The notes under the pieces were generated by a model, which was given only the letters and a program-made list of their open reading frames with translations, searched no databases and was not told the origin of the DNA. A stretch of DNA of 42,807 bases from Megasphaera sp. AM44-1BH (GTDB lineage: Bacteria > Bacillota > Negativicutes > Veillonellales > Megasphaeraceae): assembly GCF_003467125.1 (NCBI RefSeq), contig NZ_QSFA01000020.1, positions 1 through 42,807 on the forward strand, written 5' to 3'. The position numbers and the translations under genes are program-made. Shown here in pieces: positions 25,255-33,252 of this stretch; positions within the stretch are counted from its first letter, which is position 1, and each line of letters opens with the position of its first letter.

Positions 25255-25618
25255 TGTGTTGTTTTTATATATCATAAATTGTTATATTGCAGGTTTGATT
25301 ACGGAATGCTTCGGTTTCTTTCCGAATTTTTACACAGTTGTATCATCCACGTTTAAGAAGACTGGCATATTAGAAAGTATAGCTGGAATCAAATTGCAAG
25401 TTAACCCAGCGATACATTGGCGGCGTGATTGTGTTGTCAGCATTTGATTTTAGAGTACCCGATAATAACTATGATACGTTCGTCAGGTAATGACAATTCT
25501 GGAATTGAAGGGAAAAAACATAGTGCTGACATATCTGGCAGTATTGAAACTAGTAATAAGTTGGATTGCTGGGGAGTTATGGTTTGAGTAAACACTGAAT
25601 AAGGTGGGTAGAAGATAG
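25255..25618. other. gene-free AT-rich spacer in the polysaccharide locus
   Basis: No convincing gene, terminator or strong promoter is seen here. Short open stretches on the plus strand (for example one ending at 25447) lack family resemblance and good ribosome sites. The spacer separates the ligase gene from a second group of glycosyltransferases and may be debris of a replaced gene. Confidence 0.5.
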
Positions 25619-26548
25619 ATGGAAGAAAAGGGGTTATTATCAGTTATCGTTCCTGTGTATAAGGTCGAACCTTATTTGCGACGGTGCGTCGATTCGATTC
25701 GGAATCAAACGTATAAAAATTTACAAATCATTTTAGTTGATGATGGTTCACCAGATGGTTGTGGAGCCATCTGCGATGAATATACGAAGATTGACAACCG
25801 GATTATAGCCGTTCATCAGGAAAATGAAGGCTTGAGCGGTGCCCGGAATAATGGACTTTTATTTGCCAAAGGGGAGTATATTGCTTTCGTTGATAGTGAT
25901 GATTGGCTCCATCCCAGCATGTATGAGACGTTAGTCCGTTTGATAGAAGCACATCAATTAGATATAGCTCGTTGTTCTGTCGTTAGTTCTGATGGACAAA
26001 CGGAAGATTCTATCTTGCCGCGAGATAAGCATACTGCCAATCAATTGATTACGGGAGTCCACGTCTTTGAATTATATTTCACCGAGTTCTTGTGTAAAGT
26101 TGTCTGGAATGCTGTGTATCGTCGGCATATCGTTATGGGAATCATATCGCCGGAACGCTGCCATTCGGAGGATAATTATGTCTCAGGCCGGTATCTCTAT
26201 CGCAGTAAGCGTATGATGATTACGGACAAATGCTTATACTATTATTATAAAAATCCGACTAGTATAGCTCGTGGTGGGTATAAACGGTTACTTGATATCT
26301 GTATCTGTACGGAAAAATTGCGTGATGATCTGATTCGAGAAGAACATATGACCGATACGTTTTATATCGAACGGCTTAATAAGAAGCTAGCCCGTGAATT
26401 TTTCCATTTTGTACGGTCTGATAATGACAGGTATCGACTGCGGTCTATGGCGTATTCACAGAAAAAATTTATTGACCAGTACTTAGATTTCTTCCGGCGT
26501 ATCCGTTTTGAATATATATTGCGGAAAAAGAAGATACAAATTATTTAA
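25619..26548 (+). CDS. GT2 family glycosyltransferase
   Basis: This 309-residue family 2 transferase is similar to EpsH/CpsI-type enzymes of capsule and exopolysaccharide synthesis. Typical motifs are LLSVIVPVYKVEPYLRRCVD at the N-terminus, ILVDDGSPDGCGAICDEY near residues 38-55, NEGLSGARNNGL near residues 71-82, and the DxD motif FVDSDDWLHPSMYE near residues 94-107. The C-terminal half is basic and rich in Arg and Tyr, perhaps contacting the membrane. It is the first gene after a 364-base spacer and is followed after 15 bases by a GT8 gene. The sugar specificity is unknown. Confidence 0.88.
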   Translation: MEEKGLLSVIVPVYKVEPYLRRCVDSIRNQTYKNLQIILVDDGSPDGCGAICDEYTKIDNRIIAVHQENEGLSGARNNGLLFAKGEYIAFVDSDDWLHPSMYETLVRLIEAHQLDIARCSVVSSDGQTEDSILPRDKHTANQLITGVHVFELYFTEFLCKVVWNAVYRRHIVMGIISPERCHSEDNYVSGRYLYRSKRMMITDKCLYYYYKNPTSIARGGYKRLLDICICTEKLRDDLIREEHMTDTFYIERLNKKLAREFFHFVRSDNDRYRLRSMAYSQKKFIDQYLDFFRRIRFEYILRKKKIQII

Positions 26549-26563
26549 TGGGGGAAAGGAATT

Positions 26564-27553
26564 ATGGCAAATCAATTTACGACAGATTATTTTGAACATG
26601 CAAAATTATATACGGAAAAACACGATTTTAAGTACTTACCGACTGATGACGAACGGTCGCCCATGCATATCGGTTTTAATATCAACGATCTATTTTTTAA
26701 GCCTTTAGGAGCTGAAATCACATCAATCCTGGAAACGAATAAGGACATCGCTTTTTATTTTCACGTTTTTGTTGATAGTTATAGCCCAGAAAATAAGGAT
26801 AACTTGGAAAAAACGGCGAAAAAGTATGGTTGTAATATTTATCTCTACGTCATGGACATGAGTATTTATCAAAATTTCCATATTAAAGTCGCTCGTTTTT
26901 CACGGGTTACGTATATCCGTATCGTCATGCCTTGGATTCTGCGGCATTATACGGATCATTATTTATATCTCGATTCCGATATGATTTGTGTCGGTAGTCT
27001 GAAACAATTCTTGACGACCGATTTAGAGGGTAAAGCCATCGGGGCACTGACTTACCATACGCCGGACCGCGTTGCTTTCCTCAAAATGAAGCAGGACGTC
27101 TACTTCTCTGATGGACTTATGTGGATTGATGTCAATGAATGGATTCGGGAAAAAATCACAGAAAAAGTTTTCAGTTATCAAGGTGCTGATCCGCGACGAT
27201 TTAAGGGGCAGACGCAGGACTTGCTGAATCTTGTCATTGATGGTAACATGAAGCCTATTCCATATTTATTCCATCATAAAGATAAAGATTTCAGTGTCCA
27301 AGGAATCTTGATTCATTATTCAGGCCGTGACAAGCCGTGGGAATTGGTCCTAGATTCGGATGATGAATTATGGCGCCATTATTTGGATATTTCTTTTTGG
27401 GAAAGTATGCCAAATCCTATGCCACCAAAGAAGCCTTCATATTATCACAGTTTTAAGAAATTAGCCGAAGTTTATGGTGAAAAAGGGAAAACGTGGAAGC
27501 GGATTCAATGTCTATTCTGGTACAGTGTTTTGAGAATTCGATATAAATTATAA
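26564..27553 (+). CDS. GT8 family glycosyltransferase
   Basis: This 329-residue GT8 enzyme shares the family architecture with the gene at 23087 but is clearly divergent from it. It has MHIGFNINDLFFKPLGAEIT near residues 34-53, the DxD motif YLDSDMICVGSL near residues 137-148, FSDGLMWIDVNEW, and the closing HYSGRDKPWEL. An N-terminal extension of about 30 residues (FTTDYFEHAKLYTEKHDFKY) precedes the catalytic domain. AAAGGA precedes the ATG. It lies between the GT2 gene and ugd, so it may use a UDP-uronate or UDP-hexose made by the neighbours; that is inference. Confidence 0.87.
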   Translation: MANQFTTDYFEHAKLYTEKHDFKYLPTDDERSPMHIGFNINDLFFKPLGAEITSILETNKDIAFYFHVFVDSYSPENKDNLEKTAKKYGCNIYLYVMDMSIYQNFHIKVARFSRVTYIRIVMPWILRHYTDHYLYLDSDMICVGSLKQFLTTDLEGKAIGALTYHTPDRVAFLKMKQDVYFSDGLMWIDVNEWIREKITEKVFSYQGADPRRFKGQTQDLLNLVIDGNMKPIPYLFHHKDKDFSVQGILIHYSGRDKPWELVLDSDDELWRHYLDISFWESMPNPMPPKKPSYYHSFKKLAEVYGEKGKTWKRIQCLFWYSVLRIRYKL

Positions 27554-27579
27554 AAAAATTATTTAAAGAAGGTAATGAA

Positions 27580-28746
27580 ATGAAAATAGCGATTGCCGGG
27601 ACAGGATATGTTGGGCTTTCCAATAGTATGCTTCTGGCACAGCATAATGAAGTAGTAGCACTGGATATCGTTCCTGAAAAAGTAGATATGCTGAATCAGG
27701 GAATATCGCCCATCATTGATGATGATATTTCCCGGTTTTTACAGCGCAGTGACATCCATTTCAAGGCGACACTCCGCCCCGAAGAGTCTTTTGCCGGAGC
27801 TGGTTTTGTCATTATTTCGACGCCGACCAACTATGATCCGGATAAAAATTTTTTTGATACCTCATCCGTCGAATCTGTTATTGAAGAAGTACTGGATATC
27901 AATCCGGAAGCGGTCATGGTCATCAAATCGACAGTTCCTGTTGGATATACACAGCACATCAAAGAAGTTTACCATACAGACAATATCATGTTTTCTCCGG
28001 AATTTCTGCGGGAAGGCAAGGCCTTGTATGATAACCTCCATCCATCACGTATCGTCGTAGGCGAACGGTCGGAACGAGCTCATGTTTTTGCCAATCTTTT
28101 GGCAGAAGGAGCCATAAAAAAAGATATTCCTATGCTATTTACCGGATCGACCGAAGCGGAAGCCATCAAACTCTTTGCCAATACGTATCTGGCATTGCGT
28201 GTTGCCTATTTCAATGAACTCGATTCGTATGCCGAAATGAGAGGACTTAGTACAAAAGATATCATTGATGGTGTCTGCCTTGATCCACGCATCGGAGATT
28301 TTTATAATAATCCTTCTTTCGGATACGGCGGATACTGCCTGCCAAAGGATACAAAGCAGCTTCTGGCCAACTATCAGGATGTACCGCAGAATCTGATTTC
28401 TGCTATTGTTGCGGCCAACCGCACACGGAAAGATCATATCGCTGATATGATTATTGCCAAAAATCCCCGTATCGTCGGCGTCTATCGGCTGACTATGAAG
28501 AGCCATTCCGATAATTTCCGCGCTTCCGCTATACAGGGTGTCATGAAACGCATCAAGGCGAAAGGCATCGAGGTCGTCGTCTATGAACCGACGTTGAAAG
28601 ACGACGAATTTTTCCACTCTCGTGTTATCCGTGATTTGAATGAGTTCAAGAAACTAAGTGATATTATCCTTACAAACCGCTGGTCTGATGAATTAGCAGA
28701 TGTAAAAGATAAGGTCTATACAAGGGATTTATTTACCCGGGATTAA
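27580..28746 (+). CDS. ugd: UDP-glucose 6-dehydrogenase
   Basis: Ugd oxidises UDP-glucose to UDP-glucuronate with two NAD. The 388-residue length matches the short bacterial form. The Rossmann motif GTGYVGLSNS is near residues 7-16, FSPEFLREGKAL near residues 138-149 binds the sugar, and the catalytic Cys253 is in GYGGYCLPKDTKQL. Base composition returns to the GC-rich pattern of the core genome, unlike its upstream neighbours. It is followed after 22 bases by the epimerase that would use its product, so together they supply UDP-glucuronate and UDP-galacturonate for the surface glycan. Confidence 0.94.
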   Translation: MKIAIAGTGYVGLSNSMLLAQHNEVVALDIVPEKVDMLNQGISPIIDDDISRFLQRSDIHFKATLRPEESFAGAGFVIISTPTNYDPDKNFFDTSSVESVIEEVLDINPEAVMVIKSTVPVGYTQHIKEVYHTDNIMFSPEFLREGKALYDNLHPSRIVVGERSERAHVFANLLAEGAIKKDIPMLFTGSTEAEAIKLFANTYLALRVAYFNELDSYAEMRGLSTKDIIDGVCLDPRIGDFYNNPSFGYGGYCLPKDTKQLLANYQDVPQNLISAIVAANRTRKDHIADMIIAKNPRIVGVYRLTMKSHSDNFRASAIQGVMKRIKAKGIEVVVYEPTLKDDEFFHSRVIRDLNEFKKLSDIILTNRWSDELADVKDKVYTRDLFTRD

Positions 28747-28768
28747 TCTAGTCAAGGAGTGTATTACC

Positions 28769-29776
28769 ATGGCAACATATAAACCATTTGATACATCGAA
28801 AAAAATATTGATTACCGGTGCTGCCGGTTTTATTGGATTTCATCTGGCAAAACGTCTGCTGGATATGAGGACGACTGTACTGGGATTGGATAATCTCAAT
28901 GACTATTACGATGTCAGTCTGAAAGAAAGCCGTCTGCATATATTAGAAGATTATCCGTCTTTTACCTTTGTCAAAGGAGACCTGGCTGATGCGGATACGG
29001 TGAATGAACAGTTTGAAACATTCCAGCCGGATATTGTCGTCAATCTGGCTGCCCAGGCGGGAGTACGCTACAGTATCGACCATCCCCGTTCGTATATTGA
29101 TTCCAATATCATTGGATTTTTTAATATTCTTGAAGCCTGCCGTCATCATCCGGTTGAGCATTTGCTGTTTGCTTCCAGTTCTTCTGTATATGGTAATCAG
29201 CAGAAAACGCCTTTTTCCACGAGCGATAATGTAGACCATCCTATCAGCCTCTATGCGGCAACCAAGAAATCAGACGAACTCATGGCCTATACGTATAGTC
29301 ATCTCTATGGCATTCCTGCGACGGGACTCCGCTTCTTCACTGTGTATGGCCCTTATGGACGGCCAGACATGGCCTATTTCAAATTTGCCAATAAAATCCG
29401 TAAAGGCGAACCTATCCAGATTTACAATCATGGAGACATGTACCGGGACTTTACCTATGTCGATGATATCGTAACGGGGATTGAGCACATGCTTTGCAAT
29501 CCACCTAAAGCCAATGAACTGGGAGACTTGTACAAAGTATATAATATTGGCAACCATAAACCGGAACAACTCATGCATTTTATTGAAGTACTGGAACATG
29601 CACTGGGCCAGACTGCAGAAAAAGAATACCTGCCCATGCAGCCGGGAGATGTATATCAGACCTACGCAGACGTCACAGATCTGCAGCGAGACTTTGATTT
29701 TAAACCGGAAACGACGATTGAAGAAGGATTAGGGGAATTTGCTGTCTGGTATAAAAAGTATTATGATATAAATTGA
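28769..29776 (+). CDS. NAD-dependent epimerase, probable UDP-glucuronate 4-epimerase
   Basis: This 335-residue extended short-chain dehydrogenase has the NAD motif ITGAAGFIGFHLAKRL near residues 15-30, SSSSVYGNQQ near residues 134-143 with the catalytic Ser/Thr, and the YxxxK pair in YAATKKSDELMAYTY near residues 161-175. LRFFTVYGPYGRPDMA and YRDFTYVDDIV are characteristic of the UDP-glucuronate epimerase (LspL/Cap1J) group, and the ugd gene just upstream supports that substrate. UDP-glucose 4-epimerase is the main alternative. It would give UDP-galacturonate, a common acidic sugar of LPS or capsule. Confidence 0.88.
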   Translation: MATYKPFDTSKKILITGAAGFIGFHLAKRLLDMRTTVLGLDNLNDYYDVSLKESRLHILEDYPSFTFVKGDLADADTVNEQFETFQPDIVVNLAAQAGVRYSIDHPRSYIDSNIIGFFNILEACRHHPVEHLLFASSSSVYGNQQKTPFSTSDNVDHPISLYAATKKSDELMAYTYSHLYGIPATGLRFFTVYGPYGRPDMAYFKFANKIRKGEPIQIYNHGDMYRDFTYVDDIVTGIEHMLCNPPKANELGDLYKVYNIGNHKPEQLMHFIEVLEHALGQTAEKEYLPMQPGDVYQTYADVTDLQRDFDFKPETTIEEGLGEFAVWYKKYYDIN

Positions 29777-29837
29777 TAAGTTGGTTTATTTTTTATATAT
29801 ATGTAACTCTATGTATCGTTGTATATGAGGTGTCATT

Positions 29838-31880
29838 GTGTTTGAACAATTCTTTTTATCTATGCAGCAGGATATCAAATTATTTTTAGTTTTTCCTATT
29901 TTATGTGCCATATTCCGGGCCATTTTTATAAAGGTGTATTCTCCCTATCCCAGCTTAAAAGGTCGTTGGAAGGTAGTATGGCATTGTTTTCGATATGGAT
30001 TCTGGTGGGGCATGGATTTTAATGCCTATGTTTTTTTGCTGCCTTTGGTTCTGGTTTCCATTCCAGGTTTGTTCATCACTTCTTACCATGCGTTAGAAAA
30101 TGATATCTTATTATATGCAGGATTAGTGTATGCACTGGTATTATATGCTGCTTTTGTGGGAAAAATGATATTTTATAATCATTTTCATGATACGTATAAT
30201 CAGATAGTCCGTTTAGGTGCTAAAGCAGAAAAGCATAATCTTGTTGATGTTTTCTTTCATCAGGATCATGGCCTCCTGTTTATACTGGCAGGGATTCCGT
30301 ATTGGTGGATTGTTAAGTACTGGATAATAAGTTTTTTATCCTTGCCAAGTATTCCATATCCTGTTTTCACATCTTCTATAGGTATGTATCTATTTAATAT
30401 ACTGGTATGTGTGGGTATTATCCTTGGATTTTACTGGTTTCGATATGGCGGTACGCTTTCGCATGACGACAAGCCAGAATGGGATACTATACCGAGTATT
30501 GTAAAAAAAGATATTTTTTTTGCTAAAGCAACTGTCGATGATTTAGTTGCCTTGGAACAAGTTAAGAAACATAAATTGAATGATGCATATACCCATAGCG
30601 ATGAAGAAGATTTACAGTCATTGCAGTCTGTATTACCTGCTGGCACAAACGATATTATGTCATACCATAATCCTGTGTATGCATTCAGACATATTGCAAA
30701 CGGTCCGAGGATAAAAAAACCATCTCATATTTTTTTAATTGTTGGTGAAAGTTATTTACAGCAGTTGTTTGATCCTGCTTATGCTTGTTTGAATCTGACA
30801 TCAGGCGGCAAAAGATTAATGAATGATGTTCATACGGCTGTTTTGTCTAATTCTCTTTCATCAGGGATTATTTCCAGACCTTCTATTGTAAGTCTCATGT
30901 CGGGGATTTTTGATGCAGGACTGGAACTGAATGAAAAAGAAACATTTTGGAAGGGAACGGTGCCTACCGCATTTCCGCTACAATTAAAAAAATTAGGATA
31001 TACTTCTACTTATTGGTATGGTGGAAACGTGACGTATGGTAATTTTAATCAATTTGCACCAGCTTGTGGTTTTGACAGGGTAATGACAGCTACTGACTTC
31101 TGTGGCCCGAAAGCTCCTAAAACGTGGGTAGGGGTCTATGATAATGTGTTTTTAGATAAAGCAGCTGAATTGATTCAACAGACTGATTCTGGGAAGCCGG
31201 AATTTCATTTTGTGTATACCACATCGTATCACGGGCCGTTTAAAATCAATCTGAGAAAGTATGGATATAATACAGAAAGTGTTATGCCCGATGCGCCTGA
31301 TGATATCAAGCATAATAAGAGTTTGCAGGAAAATTTAGGTACGTTCTGGCTTTCTGATCAGGCCATTGGTACTTTTATTGATCGTATGCGCGCTGCCTAT
31401 CCGGATAGCCTTTTTATTGTTACAGCTGATCATGCTATTAATATGACGCCACTGCAACATACCTCTATTATGAATCGGGATTGTTCCATACGGGAACAGC
31501 ATTGTCCGGTTTTCATGATGTATCATAAAGACTTGGATCAGCATATTTTTGCTGGAAATACTATAGGCGGCCATATGAATATCATGCCTACTGTCATTGA
31601 GCTGATTGCGCCAAAAGGCTTTACATATTATTCTTTATTTTCATCGCTTACGGAACCTATCGACCATTTAGTTACGCCATATCATTGGCTCAGACCAGAT
31701 GCATATGGAACTTTTGAAAATGAATTTTACCAGCCTTTGGGAAATCATCATAAAGAAGATGAACTTTGTGAAGGACCGATTCCCTATGTAGATGAATGCA
31801 CGGCGTGGAAGAATTTGACAGGTTATATGGTGCGTCATCCGGAACTGCTACAAAAAAAAGAAGACATTCTTCAGCAGTAG
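29838..31880 (+). CDS. membrane sulfatase-fold transferase (LtaS/MdoB/EptA-like)
   Basis: This 680-residue protein has about five N-terminal membrane segments (to about residue 200) and a large extracytoplasmic sulfatase domain. Metal-site features are IFLIVGESYLQQL with Glu304, a candidate nucleophile Ser/Thr in SSGIISRPSIVSLMSG, and VTADHAINMTPLQHTSIMNR near residues 532-551. Such enzymes transfer phosphoglycerol or phosphoethanolamine from phospholipids to lipoteichoic acid, periplasmic glucans, lipid A or core sugars. In this locus decoration of LPS or surface polysaccharide is the natural inference. GTG 29838 follows GAGGTG. The gene is AT-rich, so it may have been acquired with the glycosyltransferases. 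Confidence 0.82.
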   Translation: MFEQFFLSMQQDIKLFLVFPILCAIFRAIFIKVYSPYPSLKGRWKVVWHCFRYGFWWGMDFNAYVFLLPLVLVSIPGLFITSYHALENDILLYAGLVYALVLYAAFVGKMIFYNHFHDTYNQIVRLGAKAEKHNLVDVFFHQDHGLLFILAGIPYWWIVKYWIISFLSLPSIPYPVFTSSIGMYLFNILVCVGIILGFYWFRYGGTLSHDDKPEWDTIPSIVKKDIFFAKATVDDLVALEQVKKHKLNDAYTHSDEEDLQSLQSVLPAGTNDIMSYHNPVYAFRHIANGPRIKKPSHIFLIVGESYLQQLFDPAYACLNLTSGGKRLMNDVHTAVLSNSLSSGIISRPSIVSLMSGIFDAGLELNEKETFWKGTVPTAFPLQLKKLGYTSTYWYGGNVTYGNFNQFAPACGFDRVMTATDFCGPKAPKTWVGVYDNVFLDKAAELIQQTDSGKPEFHFVYTTSYHGPFKINLRKYGYNTESVMPDAPDDIKHNKSLQENLGTFWLSDQAIGTFIDRMRAAYPDSLFIVTADHAINMTPLQHTSIMNRDCSIREQHCPVFMMYHKDLDQHIFAGNTIGGHMNIMPTVIELIAPKGFTYYSLFSSLTEPIDHLVTPYHWLRPDAYGTFENEFYQPLGNHHKEDELCEGPIPYVDECTAWKNLTGYMVRHPELLQKKEDILQQ

Positions 31881-31925
31881 AAAGGCATTTTGGCAGTCAC
31901 CGCTCCTGTGTGTGCATTTGTGTTT

Positions 31926-31984
31926 AGCAAAGCTCCAACCAATGTGTTTGTTTTCAATCACATTGGATGGAGCTTTGTTGCTTG
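31926..31984. terminator. long stem-loop after the sulfatase-fold gene
   Basis: AGCAAAGCTCCAACCAATGTG pairs with the later CACATTGGATGGAGCTTTG and GCT, with small mismatches. The T run is weak, so it may be an imperfect terminator or an mRNA 3'-end stabiliser. Confidence 0.5.
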
Positions 31985-32083
31985 TTCCATGCAGGCTATA
32001 GCAATGTCGGATATTTTGTCGAGGAAACGGATGATTTTCCGTATATATAGCAACGAATAGCAAAAAGTGATAGCATTTTCATA

Positions 32084-32119
32084 TTGTTAACCAATAAGTT
32101 GTATATAATAAGTTGACGT
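32084..32119. promoter_or_regulatory. candidate BirA operator of bioB
   Basis: TTGTTAACC and, 18 bases on, AGTTGACGT match the two half-sites of the Firmicutes BirA box (TTGTTAACC...GGTTAACAA), though the spacing is a little longer than usual. The right half-site overlaps the -35 of the bioB promoter, where bound BirA-biotinyl-AMP would block transcription. Confidence 0.5.
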
Positions 32120-32141
32120 ATAGAGTGCAAGGGGGTATAAT
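32113..32141 (+). promoter_or_regulatory. promoter of bioB
   Basis: TTGACG, a 17-base spacer and TATAAT lie about 47 bases before the bioB start, with the -35 overlapping the candidate BirA half-site. Confidence 0.75.
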
Positions 32142-32188
32142 AGAGGTTGTCATATCAGTCTGATAATAATGGGAAGGAAAAGCAGACA

Positions 32189-33181
32189 ATGGAGTATAGT
32201 ATTGCAGAAATAACGGAAAAGGTATTAGCCGGCTATCGGTTCAAGCGGGGTGATGATTTACAAGTATTTCTTCAGGCGCCTCTTGAAGAATTGCAGCACG
32301 GGGCCGGTGTATTGCAGAAACATTTTTGCGGGAATCATATCGATTTCTGCACGATTATCAATGGCCGCAGTGGCCGTTGTGGAGAGGACTGCAAGTATTG
32401 TGCCCAGGCGGCTTGTCATCATACTGATTGTGAGGAATACGGGTTTCTGCCTAAAGAAGAAATCCTTGCCAATGCCAGAGCCAATCAGGATGCTGGTGCC
32501 AACCGGTTTGCTATTGTGACATCAGGACGGGCCCTGGCAGGGGAGGATTTCGAACGGGCTCTCGATGTGTACCGTACAATGCATCGCACTCTTCATATCG
32601 GTTTATGCGCGTCTCACGGCCTGCTTTCGGCTAAGCAGCTGCACCGGCTTCATGAAACGGGAGTGACCAGTTATCACCATAATATCGAGACGTCACGGCG
32701 GTTTTTCCCCCAGATTTGCACGACTCATACGTATGATGACCGTATCCGGACGATCCGCCTGGCCCAGAAGGAAGGTTTATGCGTTTGTTCCGGCGGAATC
32801 ATCGGTATGGGAGAAACATGGGAAGATCGTCTTGATATGGCCATCAGTCTGGCTGAATTAGGCATCCAGTCTATTCCTGTCAATGCCTTGATGCCGATTC
32901 CTGGTACACCGCTGGAAAACCGTCCCCAGCTGGATGGGAAAGATGTGCTGCGCACGATTGCATTTTTCCGGTTTATCAATCCGGAAGCCAATATCCGTCT
33001 GGCAGCAGGCAGAAAGTTGTTGCCTGAAAATGGAGCAACGGCTCTTTTGAGCGGCGCTTCTGCATCGATTACGGGAAATATGCTTACCACATCGGGAACG
33101 ACGATTGCCGAAGATATGGTAATGCTCAGGCAACTGGGCCTTACGAATGATGACGGGGCAGAAACGTGCGGAACCTGTTAG
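32189..33181 (+). CDS. bioB: biotin synthase
   Basis: BioB is a radical SAM enzyme that inserts sulfur into dethiobiotin. The 330-residue protein has the radical SAM Fe-S motif CGEDCKYC with C64, C68 and C71, followed by AQAACHHT, as in BioB. Later motifs, SYHHNIETS, CSGGIIGMGE, NALMPIPGTPLE and RLAAGRK, are diagnostic. ATG 32189 is used rather than the longer frame because GGGAAGGAAA precedes it. The gene stands alone with no bioA, bioD or bioF nearby, so it may serve uptake of dethiobiotin or act with genes elsewhere. Regulation by BirA is suggested by the upstream half-sites. Confidence 0.93.
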   Translation: MEYSIAEITEKVLAGYRFKRGDDLQVFLQAPLEELQHGAGVLQKHFCGNHIDFCTIINGRSGRCGEDCKYCAQAACHHTDCEEYGFLPKEEILANARANQDAGANRFAIVTSGRALAGEDFERALDVYRTMHRTLHIGLCASHGLLSAKQLHRLHETGVTSYHHNIETSRRFFPQICTTHTYDDRIRTIRLAQKEGLCVCSGGIIGMGETWEDRLDMAISLAELGIQSIPVNALMPIPGTPLENRPQLDGKDVLRTIAFFRFINPEANIRLAAGRKLLPENGATALLSGASASITGNMLTTSGTTIAEDMVMLRQLGLTNDDGAETCGTC

Positions 33182-33239
33182 AAAAAAACGGAATCATCTC
33201 TGCAAGGTGTGATGTCTTGCAGGGATGATTCCGTTTTTT
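33182..33239. terminator. bidirectional terminator between bioB and the helicase gene
   Basis: AAAACGGAATCATC...CTGCAAG pairs with CTTGCAG...GATGATTCCGTTTT around a short loop, with A and T runs on the two sides. It serves the convergent bioB and DEAD-box gene. Confidence 0.88.
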
Positions 33240-33252
33240 ACTTACTACTGGT

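Larger units (their letters stand above)
31881..32188. other. spacer between the polysaccharide locus and bioB
   Basis: This stretch holds a stem-loop at 31926-31984 and the bioB control region at 32084-32141. No gene is seen in it. Confidence 0.6.

Noticed and set aside
25214..25447. 77-codon open frame at the end of the ligase gene
   Set aside because: It overlaps the ligase gene, has no ribosome site and resembles no known protein.
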